Shown here one piece after another: positions 1-9,245 of a DNA stretch of 64,000 bases. The notes beneath the pieces were generated by a model. That model did no database searches, had not been told where the DNA came from, and saw only the letters and a list, made by a program, of their open reading frames with translations. Within the stretch, counting starts at the first letter, position 1; every line of letters begins with the position of its first letter. The position numbers and the translations under genes were made by a program. This DNA comes from Cytophagales bacterium (lineage in GTDB: Bacteria > Bacteroidota > Bacteroidia > Cytophagales > Microscillaceae), in contig JAAFJG010000012.1 in assembly GCA_013298075.1 (NCBI GenBank), forward strand, positions 1-64,000. Reading direction: 5' to 3'.

Positions 1-87
1 ACTACGAAACTTTTCTTTAGTATTTGGGTCATTTAAAAAAACTTTTAACGACTCAATTATGTTTAATAATTTACTACTACAAACCAT
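1..87 (-). CDS. 5' end of an unknown gene cut by the left edge
   Basis: The minus strand is open from an ATG at 85-87 to base 1, giving 29 residues that begin MVCSSKLLNIIESLKVFLND. A TATCTTTG element lies about 25 bases upstream at roughly 108-118, fitting the Bacteroidota promoter consensus TAnnTTTG. That makes a real gene start likely even though only the N-terminus is visible. The short helical start followed by a lysine- and arginine-rich stretch resembles the N-termini of some IS4-type transposases, but this is a guess from 29 residues. The function is not established. Confidence 0.45.
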   Translation of the reverse strand, partial: MVCSSKLLNIIESLKVFLNDPNTKEKFRS

Positions 88-293
88 AACTAATATAATA
101 TTTTTTTGCAAAGATAATAAATTTTTGTAAATTATTTCGCTTTTCTTAAGTTAATAGCATTGGGCTAAAGCCAAAATTTTGTACTTTTCCATATTTCAAA
201 TAAATGAGAAAAATCTTACTTCTGTCCAAATAATAGTACGTTAAAAGTAACTTCTCAACAATTTTTTAAAACCATCAATTTCTTATTTTTAGG
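88..293. other. Intergenic region before the helix-hairpin-helix gene
   Basis: About 200 bases of AT-rich sequence between the edge gene and the 3' end of the minus-strand helix-hairpin-helix gene. It contains the leftward promoter at about 108-118. A short GGCTAAAGCC near-palindrome at about 173-182 also occurs in the dispersed repeats at 15.3 and 63.3 kb, and may be a degraded inverted copy of that repeat. No other gene is visible. Confidence 0.4.
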
Positions 294-1292
294 CTATTCA
301 TAAGATAACAAAGGAGCAATTTTTTCTAAAAAATCGGGCGTAACTACTTTTATATTTTTGAAATCACTGATATTTCTAAAATTGCCGTGTTGTTTTCTAT
401 AATTGATAATAATTCGAGCCATTCCGTCTTTGAAATTTGGATTTTTACTCAATTCTTCTTCAGAAATGCTATTGATAAATATTTTGATAGCATTTTTGTT
501 GATTTGTGCATATTTTTTAATTTCTTCTATTACTTCAGGACGTTTTTTGAGGATATAAACCTCGTCTAATTGCTCCAAAGACGTAAAACCACCCAATTTA
601 TTTCTGTATTTGATAATACTCAAAGCCGTTTTCAGACCTACGCCACTGATTTGCATCAATGTAGTCGTATCAGCCAAATTCAAATCAAAAACTTCGATAT
701 TTTTAGATTTTTTAGATTTTTTTTCTGCTATATTTTCCTCTTTTTTGTCTTTTTCTTCTTTTGGAATATTGATATAAGGCTCTAATTCTTCGTATAATTC
801 ATTGGGAAATCCATAGACTTTTTTTAGGCTTTCTTTGGTTCTAAATTTCCCACCTTTGTCGATATATTTTCTAATATTTTGTGCGATTTTATTGCGTACA
901 CCTAACTTTTCCCATTGTTCGATAGAAATTTCATTGGGATTAAATTCGAATAATTCTTTGGGAATATTGCTTTTTTCTGTTCTTTGTTTTCTTTCTTTTT
1001 TGGGATAATATTTTTTCTGATATTTTGGATAATTCACATACGAATTTTGCTCGTCTGTGCTATCGTTTTGAATAAGTTGGGCAACTATTTGATTTAATTT
1101 TTCAGTATTTTCAATTTTTTTATTTTTATTCCAAAAAAAATCTACCAAAAAAGGAAGGAACAGCAAAAATATCATAATCAACAACAAAACAAAAAAACCT
1201 CTGATTTCTGAATGACTGAAACCAAAAACTTCTTGAAAAAATAGCGTTATTTTGTATTTTATTTTTCTCACAGAATTTTTATTTATACTCAA
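294..1292 (-). CDS. Membrane-anchored helix-hairpin-helix (ComEA-like) protein
   Basis: A 332-residue protein with one hydrophobic segment at about residues 31-54, a charged low-complexity linker, then repeated helix-hairpin-helix modules from about residue 115 to the end. The clearest is around FDLNLADTTTLMQISGVGLK, with the GVG hairpin typical of ComEA-type non-specific DNA-binding domains. Such proteins bind double-stranded DNA at the membrane; in competence systems ComEA helps DNA uptake. The domains are clear but an uptake role is only inferred, because no com or pil genes are nearby. The gene lies downstream of the pseudouridine synthase gene on the same strand, separated by a hairpin, so it probably has its own transcript. 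Confidence 0.75.
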   Translation of the reverse strand: MSINKNSVRKIKYKITLFFQEVFGFSHSEIRGFFVLLLIMIFLLFLPFLVDFFWNKNKKIENTEKLNQIVAQLIQNDSTDEQNSYVNYPKYQKKYYPKKERKQRTEKSNIPKELFEFNPNEISIEQWEKLGVRNKIAQNIRKYIDKGGKFRTKESLKKVYGFPNELYEELEPYINIPKEEKDKKEENIAEKKSKKSKNIEVFDLNLADTTTLMQISGVGLKTALSIIKYRNKLGGFTSLEQLDEVYILKKRPEVIEEIKKYAQINKNAIKIFINSISEEELSKNPNFKDGMARIIINYRKQHGNFRNISDFKNIKVVTPDFLEKIAPLLSYE

Positions 1293-1322
1293 ATTAAAAC
1301 TAAGAAACTCGCAATTTGTTTC

Positions 1323-1364
1323 AAAAAATCAAGAATAAATTTTTGGATTATTCTTGATTTTTTT
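1323..1364. terminator. Bidirectional hairpin terminator
   Basis: A 15-base arm (1323-1337, AAAAAATCAAGAATA) pairs with its reverse complement at 1349-1363 around an 11-base loop, with A and T runs outside the stem on both strands. It sits just after the stop of the minus-strand pseudouridine synthase gene and is a likely intrinsic terminator for it. Confidence 0.7.
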
Positions 1365-1373
1365 ATTCAATTT

Positions 1374-2093
1374 CTATCTATTTTTTTCTAATTGAGCCAA
1401 TAAAGCCTTCATATCTTTTGGATAAGGTGCTTCTATAGAAATTTCTTTGTCATCTAAACCTTCAAAAATAAGTTGTTTTGCGTGCAAGGCAACTCTTTGA
1501 ATCAATGGTTTTTCGTCTGTTTCAAATTTCAAATTAAATTTCTTTTTGAGTTCAGATAAAAACAAAGGTTTGCCACCATACAAATTATCAAACACAATGG
1601 GCGCACCCAAAACCGCCAAATGAATACGAATTTGGTGCATTCTGCCTGTAATAGGCTTACATTCAATCAAAGTATTTTTGGTATAAACATCTAAAGTTGT
1701 AAAAAATGTAGTTGCTTCTTTGCCGTTTTCGTGGTCAATTTTGACTACTCCCGTATTAAAAGCGTGAATAGGTTTACTTACTTCGACGTTTTTAAAATCT
1801 TGGATACCATTGATGATGGCGTGATAGATTTTTTTTGTTTTTCTTTTTTCGAATTGAATCGATAAATGCCTATATGCTTCTGGGTTTTTCGCAATCGCCA
1901 AACAGCCCGAAGTTTCTTTATCTAATCTATGCCCAATTTGAATGGTAGAACAATATTTTTTTGCCAACGCCAACACACTTACTTTTCCTTCGGTTACTCT
2001 ATCATCAAGCGTAGATAAATATGGCGGTTTGTTGATAACAATATAATCTTGGTTTTCAAATAAAATTATATCTTCAAAATCAATTTTTTTCAT
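1374..2093 (-). CDS. RluA-family pseudouridine synthase
   Basis: A 239-residue enzyme that isomerises specific uridines in rRNA or tRNA to pseudouridine. The family signature HRLDKETSGC is at about residues 55-64, and D58 is the expected catalytic aspartate. Further conserved blocks are the arginine region near GRMHQIRIHL and the AHP-like stretch near the C-terminus (VALHAKQL). No N-terminal S4 RNA-binding domain is present, so it belongs to the short RluA/RluC-like branch. The target uridine cannot be read from sequence. The start is supported by a short non-coding region upstream with no competing in-frame start. Likely housekeeping, cytoplasmic. Confidence 0.88.
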   Translation of the reverse strand: MKKIDFEDIILFENQDYIVINKPPYLSTLDDRVTEGKVSVLALAKKYCSTIQIGHRLDKETSGCLAIAKNPEAYRHLSIQFEKRKTKKIYHAIINGIQDFKNVEVSKPIHAFNTGVVKIDHENGKEATTFFTTLDVYTKNTLIECKPITGRMHQIRIHLAVLGAPIVFDNLYGGKPLFLSELKKKFNLKFETDEKPLIQRVALHAKQLIFEGLDDKEISIEAPYPKDMKALLAQLEKNR

Positions 2094-2256
2094 AAAAACT
2101 TTTAAAATTTGTGCAAAGTTAGTGTTTTTTTATGGTAAATAATATTTTTTTTTGAATTATTTGTTTTACTTTCCTTGTTGTACTTCTAAAAATTGATAAA
2201 TTTTATGGTTTTTTAGGGAAAGTAATGGGTTTTATTGTGATAAAAATTTGATGTTT

Positions 2257-3990
2257 TTATAACTTTGGACGACAATATCCAACTGTTAAAATACCTTTTT
2301 TATCGTGTATATCATTAATTTTCACTATAACAATAGTATTTTCAGCTAATTCAGATGTATAACCAGATAAATTAAATTCTGGTTGATCACTTTCACTAAT
2401 CAGTAATTTTACTCGATTAGGTTTTCCAGATTTTATAACCTTGGCATTAATTTCTATACCTTTTCTTACTTTAATACCTAATTTTAAATATTCAGGTTTT
2501 ACTTCTAATGCTAATTCAAGTAGTGATTTTTCTGGTTTTACCTCCATACTACTTAAGGTTTCAGCATTATTCTTGTCCGCTAAAATTATCCAGCCCATTG
2601 GTTTAATTTCCTCTTGTTCTGTAATCATTCGACGTGATTTGGGGATTTTCTCAAAATATTTTTCTCTATTTTGAGGGATTTTTCCAATGTTAAAATCTAT
2701 CATAATATTTTCAAATAAGATTTTAAAAATTTGAGAGAACTTTTTTAAATAAAGAATTTCGGTCATTCCAGTAAAACCTGTTGCATAACCCAAACGCACC
2801 ATAAATTCTTGGTTTTTTATTTTATCAAAAGGTTCTATCATTTTAGATTTAAAACTATTTGTGGCATCTTCTGATTTAAAATTTTCAAACCATTTATTAT
2901 CAGATTCTTTTTGTACTTGACTAAAATCATATACACATTGTAAGATATGATTTTCGACCTCATATCTTTTTTCTTCTTTATTATCTTGAGTAAGATCATT
3001 AATATCTAAATTAAAAAGCATTTTTACTTTTTCAGTAATTCCAATCCAATTTTTTTTATTGTTGGTTTCAATAAAACTTTTATTATTTTCATTCTTAATT
3101 GTACTTTTTATTGAAACTAAAAAATCGATATTAAAATGAAATTTATTAGATAAATACTGCCCTTCTTTGATATACTCAACATAAGGAGTTTGTGATTGTT
3201 GTTTTCCTCCAATGTATAAATTGACTTTTCCTATTCCCATTGGATTGGAATTATTATTTAGTATTGCATCAGAAAAAGAAACAAGTTTCATTAAATCAAA
3301 CTTTTCATCATTGGTTTTAGTTTCTACTTTACCACTATCTTTTTTAATTTCAACTCCACAATAGAAACAAAATTGATCGATAAGTTCATCTAATTGTTGT
3401 CGTTTTCTGTCCTCGTTCATTCCAATATCACTTTTTAATTTCTTGAATTGTTCTTCAATCATTTCCTTTATTAAACCTTCTTTTGTTTTGTTTAATACAC
3501 TAAAAAGTAATGCTGTTCTAACACTTCCTTTTATACTTGTGGCTGGAATATATAAATGGTTATTGCCTATTTTTAAAGCACCTTTTATTTGATTACCATG
3601 AGGAAAAATTGGAGTTTCCGCGTTTACATCACATTGTTTTTTTAAAAAATCATAAAATTTATCAACTAAGTTATGTTTTTGAGCAAATTTTAATAGATTA
3701 AAATTTTGTCTTGCAATATTTAACTCTTGATTATAATTTTTTTCTGCTGTTCTATTTTTTGATTGTCTAGCCCTTTCTCTATTTTGATCTAAAGTACTAA
3801 TTTCAGCAGAATTTTTTTGAATCCATGAAACATAATCAGTTAATAATTTTTCATCATTTCCTAAAAATTTTAGAAATTGATTTTGTGTAATACGATAATA
3901 TGTTTTATTATGAATAACATAATCTAGCGCATATAATTCTTCACCATTGCCAATATGAATAGGTGTGAATGTTTTTAATGAAAGTTCCAT
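2257..3990 (-). CDS. csm5: CRISPR type III-A RAMP protein Csm5
   Basis: A 577-residue RAMP-fold protein, last gene of the Csm operon and 10 bases after csm4. Csm5 caps the 3' crRNA end of the Csm interference complex and helps crRNA maturation. The N-terminus MELSLKTFTPIHIGNG matches the first strand and loop of RAMP proteins, the IPATSIKGSVRTALLF segment at about residues 148-163 is the conserved RAMP glycine-basic loop, and a second glycine-rich stretch (LGYATGFTG) lies near residue 400. It seems longer than many Csm5 proteins because of a lysine-, glutamate- and asparagine-rich insertion at about residues 50-115 and an extended middle. A lone CxxC pair (FCFYCG) near residue 210 could bind metal only with partners elsewhere. 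Assignment rests on motif and gene order. Confidence 0.85.
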   Translation of the reverse strand: MELSLKTFTPIHIGNGEELYALDYVIHNKTYYRITQNQFLKFLGNDEKLLTDYVSWIQKNSAEISTLDQNRERARQSKNRTAEKNYNQELNIARQNFNLLKFAQKHNLVDKFYDFLKKQCDVNAETPIFPHGNQIKGALKIGNNHLYIPATSIKGSVRTALLFSVLNKTKEGLIKEMIEEQFKKLKSDIGMNEDRKRQQLDELIDQFCFYCGVEIKKDSGKVETKTNDEKFDLMKLVSFSDAILNNNSNPMGIGKVNLYIGGKQQSQTPYVEYIKEGQYLSNKFHFNIDFLVSIKSTIKNENNKSFIETNNKKNWIGITEKVKMLFNLDINDLTQDNKEEKRYEVENHILQCVYDFSQVQKESDNKWFENFKSEDATNSFKSKMIEPFDKIKNQEFMVRLGYATGFTGMTEILYLKKFSQIFKILFENIMIDFNIGKIPQNREKYFEKIPKSRRMITEQEEIKPMGWIILADKNNAETLSSMEVKPEKSLLELALEVKPEYLKLGIKVRKGIEINAKVIKSGKPNRVKLLISESDQPEFNLSGYTSELAENTIVIVKINDIHDKKGILTVGYCRPKL

Positions 3991-4000
3991 AATGTGAGGT

Positions 4001-5092
4001 TTATTTTTGTTTCAAATCTATATTAAGCATAAAACCTTTTCCATAATGATAAACTTTATGAGAAAGATTATTTATTTTTGACACATTTGTTTCAATATTT
4101 TTTCCATAATAGATTGATGAATTATTGGGAAAAATAGAACTTTCTTTAAAAAACAACAGAGCATCTTTTTCTACATTTTGAAAATTTAGAAAGCCTAATT
4201 TACCTTTTCTATCTTCTAATTGATAGGTAAAGTCTTTGTCTATAAAACTCTCAAATTCATCATCTGTGGGATAGTATAACGATAAATTAGTTACAAATTT
4301 TGATGTTTTGGACATTTTTAGATAAAAATCTTGTAGTTCTGAAATTTCAAAACTACCTTTTCCTATACTCCTATCCCCGCCTATACCCACGTGATTAAGA
4401 TAACGCAATGCTCCACTTAACAAAGAAAAATCATTTCCTTTGGCTAAAAAAAATAGTCCTGTATTTTCTTGTTCGAAATAAAATTCCTCCACGTGAAAAA
4501 GTTGTCCAACATCATTTACTTTTAAAGTTCCACCTTTTATACGATCTATTTTATTCCGAGTTATCGCTACACTATTTTGTTTTGGAAAAGTTAAATTATC
4601 GTCTTTAATGATATTTTCACCATTAATTACTTTTTCAAAATTTATTTTGCTCAGCCAAGTGATTGCTTTTTTTTGTTTCTTTTGCTTTGTCATTTCTAAT
4701 AGTTTATCTTTAAAAGATAAATTATTAGAAATCGGTGATTTTTCTTCCCATACAAATGGTTTTGGAAAAAAAGGAATTTTTTCATTATTAGCATCAACCA
4801 AAAATGGAAAAGTAGAACTAATAATAAAAGGTTCTTTTTCTATAAATTCCTCTAATTTATCGTTACCGTACACCATACGAATAGCCCAACAAATATTCCC
4901 CCACAATGTATCAGACCTCATTAAAGTTCTAAAAGTGGCTTTTGGAGTAAGGTAAACAATTTTCATCACCTCGTCCTTATTTAAAATATTCATATTTTTT
5001 TTAGTTTTAACAATATTTTCAGATTTAACCTCATTTCCTTTATTTTTTGAATAAGGATAAGAAGGAGTTTTTTGTTTATTTTTATTCCCCAT
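4001..5092 (-). CDS. csm4: CRISPR type III-A RAMP protein Csm4
   Basis: A 363-residue RAMP protein that holds the 5' crRNA handle and contacts Cas10 in the Csm complex. Family features are TFRTLMRSDTLWGNICWA at about residues 53-70 and the glycine-rich loop GIGGDRSIGKG at residues 236-246. The annotated start overlaps the csm3 end by 11 bases. The first 42 residues are lysine- and asparagine-rich and do not look like RAMP sequence. A second start at 4966 (MKIVYLTPKATFR), preceded by a purine-rich AAGGACGAGG, would give a more typical 321-residue protein. I keep the long form because the frame is open and coupled to csm3, but the short form is credible. Confidence 0.85.
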   Translation of the reverse strand: MGNKNKQKTPSYPYSKNKGNEVKSENIVKTKKNMNILNKDEVMKIVYLTPKATFRTLMRSDTLWGNICWAIRMVYGNDKLEEFIEKEPFIISSTFPFLVDANNEKIPFFPKPFVWEEKSPISNNLSFKDKLLEMTKQKKQKKAITWLSKINFEKVINGENIIKDDNLTFPKQNSVAITRNKIDRIKGGTLKVNDVGQLFHVEEFYFEQENTGLFFLAKGNDFSLLSGALRYLNHVGIGGDRSIGKGSFEISELQDFYLKMSKTSKFVTNLSLYYPTDDEFESFIDKDFTYQLEDRKGKLGFLNFQNVEKDALLFFKESSIFPNNSSIYYGKNIETNVSKINNLSHKVYHYGKGFMLNIDLKQK

Positions 5093-5897
5093 AAACTAAA
5101 GATATTTCAGCAAGTGATTTATAGTTATTTGCACTTTTATTTATACTTTTATAAGCATCAGTATTATTTTGATAATCCGAAACTTTGATAGTATCACATT
5201 TTTCAATGTGAAATTTGACTTGTCCATAACCTCTTGAGCCAGATTTACCTAAAAAATTATTTTCTAACAATCTAAGAGATGTTAGCAAATTTTTTAAATC
5301 AGCCTCTATTTTTTCTTTATTATCCTGTTCGTTCATTTTATACACGCCATAGATAATTTCAAAATTGAAAAAAGAGCCTGAAACTACACGTTCTATAAAT
5401 CGAGGATTTGCCGCTGAAGTCAATCTATCAATCGTATTTTCAGGTTTGTACTCTGTATAAAGTAACTCAGAGTCCATATTTTTCCACATTTCTATTGTTT
5501 TCTGGTCAGGATTACAATCTCGAACTATTAACCTTGTCGTTCCAACATCACTTAAATAAGCATTTTGTGTGTCTTGATATTTTTTTGTATTTTCTTTGTC
5601 ATCTGCACCAATGCCAAAAAGTCTTACAATATTTTCAGATTTAGAAACATCACCAATATTTTTAATAGGATTAAGAATTGCACCAGTTGCAAATTCTAAT
5701 AAAGAACGTAACTTTCCTTTGAGAGAACTACCTGGTATATAGGGATAGCTTGTCTGCGGATTACGTAAAACGGGTGAATCAACGCCACCTATTTCTAATT
5801 TTTCTTTGCTTCCACCAATATGAAGCCCTGTTAAGCACTCTATTTTACCTTTCAAAATAATATTTGCTTCGAAAATAGGAAATTTTGTATTGTCCAT
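5082..5897 (-). CDS. csm3: CRISPR type III-A backbone RNase Csm3
   Basis: A 271-residue RAMP protein that forms the repeated backbone of the Csm complex and cleaves target RNA at 6-nucleotide steps. The catalytic loop is visible as EIGGVDSPVLRNP, with D40 in the place of the known Csm3 catalytic aspartate, so target RNA cleavage should be intact. The RAMP glycine loop IPGSSLKGKLRSLLE follows at about residues 54-68, and LTGLHIGGS at 22-30 is the crRNA-contact strand. It lies 27 bases after csm2 and overlaps the csm4 start, which supports translational coupling. One of the most secure calls in the locus. Confidence 0.92.
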   Translation of the reverse strand: MDNTKFPIFEANIILKGKIECLTGLHIGGSKEKLEIGGVDSPVLRNPQTSYPYIPGSSLKGKLRSLLEFATGAILNPIKNIGDVSKSENIVRLFGIGADDKENTKKYQDTQNAYLSDVGTTRLIVRDCNPDQKTIEMWKNMDSELLYTEYKPENTIDRLTSAANPRFIERVVSGSFFNFEIIYGVYKMNEQDNKEKIEADLKNLLTSLRLLENNFLGKSGSRGYGQVKFHIEKCDTIKVSDYQNNTDAYKSINKSANNYKSLAEISLVYGE

Positions 5898-5924
5898 AAT
5901 TGTAAAAATTTAAAATTTATTTGT

Positions 5925-6338
5925 TTATTTATCTCCACCATAAAATTTGTGATATGCCACTACACTTTCGATAATTGTTATGAAATTTATAATAGCACTT
6001 TCTCTATTTATTGAGAGTTTATATGCGTCTATTAATTCTTTTACAAAATCATAAAAAGGTTTCACTTTCGTTTGTCTTCCTGCTGCATAAGCAAGTTTTG
6101 GCTCAAGTAAAATAAGTTCAGTATGAATCTCTCTTGTAAGTTCCACAAAACGCACTTTTTCCTTGTCATCATTTTTAAACTTATTCTTTTCTTGCATTTT
6201 TACTCTAATGCTATTAACAGCACTATAAAAATTACGAATTTGATTTGTTTTGATACCATTGTTACCAGCAAATTCTTTTCCTTTTTTTTCTGAAATGGCA
6301 ACCATTGTTTCAGGAGTCATTACATCTAAATTTTCCAT
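5925..6338 (-). CDS. csm2: CRISPR type III-A small subunit Csm2
   Basis: A 137-residue, mostly helical, lysine-rich protein between cas10 (12 bases upstream) and csm3 (27 bases downstream). Csm2 is the small subunit that lines the target-RNA groove of the Csm complex. Features typical of the family are the TNQIRNFYSAVNSI segment near residues 31-44 and the ELILLEPKLAYAAGRQ segment near residues 75-90. The family has no catalytic motif. Length and position are standard for subtype III-A, and the small-subunit position between cas10 and csm3 is decisive. Confidence 0.88.
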   Translation of the reverse strand: MENLDVMTPETMVAISEKKGKEFAGNNGIKTNQIRNFYSAVNSIRVKMQEKNKFKNDDKEKVRFVELTREIHTELILLEPKLAYAAGRQTKVKPFYDFVKELIDAYKLSINRESAIINFITIIESVVAYHKFYGGDK

Positions 6339-6350
6339 ATTTTAAGGGGT

Positions 6351-8621
6351 TTAAAGTTTTCTTGTTTTTAATAAAATGTAATGCATTGAAACTAAATAGT
6401 CTTTAATTTCTGTTTTTTTAGAGAAGTTATTTAAAATTTGTTGAATAACAATTTTCGCAATTTTATCACTTCTTTCTTTTAGTTCGTGCTCAGATTTTGT
6501 TTCAACTTCTTCAAGTTTTTGATGATCATATCCTTGTCTTGCAAAAAGATAATGAAGTTGAGAAATATTACGATTAAAATTTCGGCTAATAATATTACCA
6601 TTTCTACACAAAGAAGATTTAATAATACGTAAGAGTCGATGCATTAATGAACGAGCTAATTTTCCTTTGTTATCATCAGGTGTGTTTTCATTCTCTATAA
6701 ATTCTAATATTTTTTCGGCAAAGATAATTTGAGATTTATAACTCTCCCAACTTAAAGTATGGTCAAAAACACAAATTGCATTTTTAGACATCATTTCACC
6801 GTTTGTATTGTTTCTTTCAAATGATTTAGATTTTTTTTCAGCCATTTCAGCATCTTTAGCAAACTTAGCTATGGGATAATTTTCATTACACATAAAAATT
6901 CCAGCACTAAAAGCAAGATTTGTATTATTACAAGTAAATATTTTAAAATCTTCTTGTAATCGAGTAGCAAAATGTATCATATTATACCAAGAACCAATTA
7001 TAAAAGCATCATCACCACCTGAATAAGTAATATAAAGTTGATATTCTTTTGCTAAATTATTAAAATATCCACTAAAAAATATAGTCAATTCTCGGCTCAA
7101 AGAAGCTATTTTAGCAAGATATGATTTTTCATTTAATCCAAAGGCGAATATTCCACCCAAATTATCTACATCAAGTCGCATAACTGCTAATTGTGGGTAA
7201 GATAAACGAGTAAAACTATCGTAATTTAGTTTTGATATTTCTTCAAAGCCAGCCACATCACCTTCCTCATTTTTATAACATTCATTACCTATAAAACGAT
7301 AAGAATAACTTATGGGAAAACTCGACTCCATCATGATAATATTTTTAATACTATCATAGTTTGTATCGTTTATTTTAATAATTTTTAATGAGTCAAAACA
7401 ATCTTTATAATCGTTTAATAATCTATTTAAAGACTTTTCTGTTACACTTACATACTTTTTCTTTTCAGAATCAGTAGGTAAAGGCATAAAATAAATTACA
7501 CTTCGTTCTAAAAAATTAGCAACCATTCTCTCGTCATCGCTAATTTTATTTATAAATTCTTTACTATCAATCAATTCTTTTTTAATTGTGAACTCGACCA
7601 AATAATCAGAATAGGGCATTGCTTTACCTAATTTTTTTATATCTTGAAGATAATAAGACTTTTTACCAAAATTATCAAAAACTTCTTTTAAATATTTTTT
7701 ATGTTTTTGTGTTTTATTTTTATCTAAAGATTTATTTACTTCATAAAAATAATTTCCAGCATTATTTTTATACAAATCACTTTTTGCATAAACAAAAGCT
7801 AAATTTAAACTTAAACTTGTACCAATTTTTTTGATGAGAATTAAATTCAATTCTTTTTCTAATGTTTCTAATATTTTTTTAACCTTTTCTGTATTAGGAG
7901 CAACAATATTAAAGTGTCCACCTCCTGAAAAAATAATATTTGGTGATGATAAATTGATTTGTTTTATAATCTCTTCTGCAAAAAATTGACTTAAAAGCGA
8001 AATATAAAATGATTTTCCACGCAAAGTTTTCGCTGTACCTTTGCCTTGTCCAGCTTCTTCAGTATTTATGTCAGAATAAATAAATTTTTGAATCCCTGAA
8101 ATATCACCTTTTATAAGTAAAAAAGGTAATTCGTTATTCTCCTTATTCCCCTCCAAACAAACCATCAAACCCATCAAAGTTTTCAAATGATCATACAAAC
8201 TTACATCTTCTAAACCTTTGATTTGGCAAGGCGTATAAGAAAAATACTTTTCTAATAACGCAAAACAAGTATCTACAAAAGCACGATTTTCGAATTTTTT
8301 TATTTTTTCAAAATCAGTTTTAAAATCTGAAAACGTATTGTTTTGTGTTATCTCTTCTTTTTTCTTTGGAAAATTAAAAGGAGAAATTGACATTGTTTTT
8401 GGCTCAAAATAATGTTTTATTTCTGATTTGTTGCTTGCCAAATTATTAAAAATACTTTCTAAATATTTTTGTTCTTCATACAAACACGCACCTCCACAAG
8501 CATATTGCAAGGCTTTATCGTAAGTATTTTTTATATTTTCATCAACTTTTCCTAAGTTTTCTAAGGTTTTTGTTTGAGAAAATATATGTAAAAGTATTTC
8601 TTTCATTTTGATTTCTATCAT
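6351..8621 (-). CDS. cas10: CRISPR type III-A Cas10/Csm1 (no HD motif, GGDD intact)
   Basis: A 756-residue large subunit of the Csm complex. The cyclase Palm motif SGGDD is at residues 534-538 and the paired LDVDNLGGIF at about 483-492, so synthesis of cyclic oligoadenylate from ATP should be possible. The family block SLYDHLKTLMG at about 141-151 is also present. In contrast, the N-terminal 130 residues show no HD pair of the kind that gives Cas10 its single-strand DNase activity. The complex therefore probably signals and cuts RNA but does not use Cas10 to cut DNA. A few cysteines (CGGACLYEE near residue 42) lie in the N-terminus. M6 is an alternative start. It follows the PD-(D/E)XK-like gene by 9 bases. 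Confidence 0.92.
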   Translation of the reverse strand: MIEIKMKEILLHIFSQTKTLENLGKVDENIKNTYDKALQYACGGACLYEEQKYLESIFNNLASNKSEIKHYFEPKTMSISPFNFPKKKEEITQNNTFSDFKTDFEKIKKFENRAFVDTCFALLEKYFSYTPCQIKGLEDVSLYDHLKTLMGLMVCLEGNKENNELPFLLIKGDISGIQKFIYSDINTEEAGQGKGTAKTLRGKSFYISLLSQFFAEEIIKQINLSSPNIIFSGGGHFNIVAPNTEKVKKILETLEKELNLILIKKIGTSLSLNLAFVYAKSDLYKNNAGNYFYEVNKSLDKNKTQKHKKYLKEVFDNFGKKSYYLQDIKKLGKAMPYSDYLVEFTIKKELIDSKEFINKISDDERMVANFLERSVIYFMPLPTDSEKKKYVSVTEKSLNRLLNDYKDCFDSLKIIKINDTNYDSIKNIIMMESSFPISYSYRFIGNECYKNEEGDVAGFEEISKLNYDSFTRLSYPQLAVMRLDVDNLGGIFAFGLNEKSYLAKIASLSRELTIFFSGYFNNLAKEYQLYITYSGGDDAFIIGSWYNMIHFATRLQEDFKIFTCNNTNLAFSAGIFMCNENYPIAKFAKDAEMAEKKSKSFERNNTNGEMMSKNAICVFDHTLSWESYKSQIIFAEKILEFIENENTPDDNKGKLARSLMHRLLRIIKSSLCRNGNIISRNFNRNISQLHYLFARQGYDHQKLEEVETKSEHELKERSDKIAKIVIQQILNNFSKKTEIKDYLVSMHYILLKTRKL

Positions 8622-8630
8622 TTTAGTTTT

Positions 8631-9224
8631 TTAGTTTTCGTTGATAATAAATTGAAAAACGCCTAATAATTTTTTTGGATTATCTACATAATATTTTTCT
8701 GTATCGATGCTAAGTTGTTTATCTTTTAATCGTAAAAATTGCCACACATCACCATTGCTCACACAACCATAAATAGTCGAAATTTGATTTTTTTTGCGTT
8801 CATTAAACAAAAATGCGCCCAACATTTGTGCCACACATTGTCCCATACTATTTTCGACAATGTTTTGTTTTGCCTCTACTAACCCAAAAATTGGTGCTTT
8901 CAAACTAAAACTTTTAGGACTTTTACTTAAAATATAATCACATTCGCCATTCAAATCTTGTTCAATATCACCTTCCAAATTTTCGCCTGAAAAAATAGTA
9001 ATTTCATTTTGATTATTTTCTGCTATTGCCAATAAAATCGGCATAATCAATAATTCCGACCTCGATTTTTCACTTTTTGCGGGCATAAGTTTTGCCTTTT
9101 CTAATGTTTCTAACAGCCAATTTGTTGTTTGAATATCAGGAATTTTTTCAAATAGTTTTACTTTTTCTTCGTTCAAATTAAATAAATTTTCTATTTGTTC
9201 TAAGGTGAATTTGTTATATGGCAT
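8631..9224 (-). CDS. PD-(D/E)XK nuclease-like protein in the Csm operon
   Basis: A 197-residue protein with a restriction-endonuclease-like core: E57 in the first helix (SRSELLIMPI), D96 in GECDYIL, E117-x-K119 in FGLVEAKQ, then a glutamine-rich helix (MGQCVAQMLGA). This pattern fits the PD-(D/E)XK fold with an intact D...ExK active site, so it could cut nucleic acid. It differs from the 207-215-residue family elsewhere in the window, although the overall plan is the same. The 9-base gap to cas10 and 21-base gap to the preceding gene argue for one transcript. I do not recognise a named family. A role in CRISPR immunity is inferred from position only. Confidence 0.6.
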   Translation of the reverse strand: MPYNKFTLEQIENLFNLNEEKVKLFEKIPDIQTTNWLLETLEKAKLMPAKSEKSRSELLIMPILLAIAENNQNEITIFSGENLEGDIEQDLNGECDYILSKSPKSFSLKAPIFGLVEAKQNIVENSMGQCVAQMLGAFLFNERKKNQISTIYGCVSNGDVWQFLRLKDKQLSIDTEKYYVDNPKKLLGVFQFIINEN

Positions 9225-9245
9225 TTTTTTATTTTATTTGATACA

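Noticed and set aside
6351-8621. HD nuclease activity of Cas10
   Set aside because: I looked for the HD pair in the first 130 residues and found only family scaffold motifs, not the paired metal-binding H and D.
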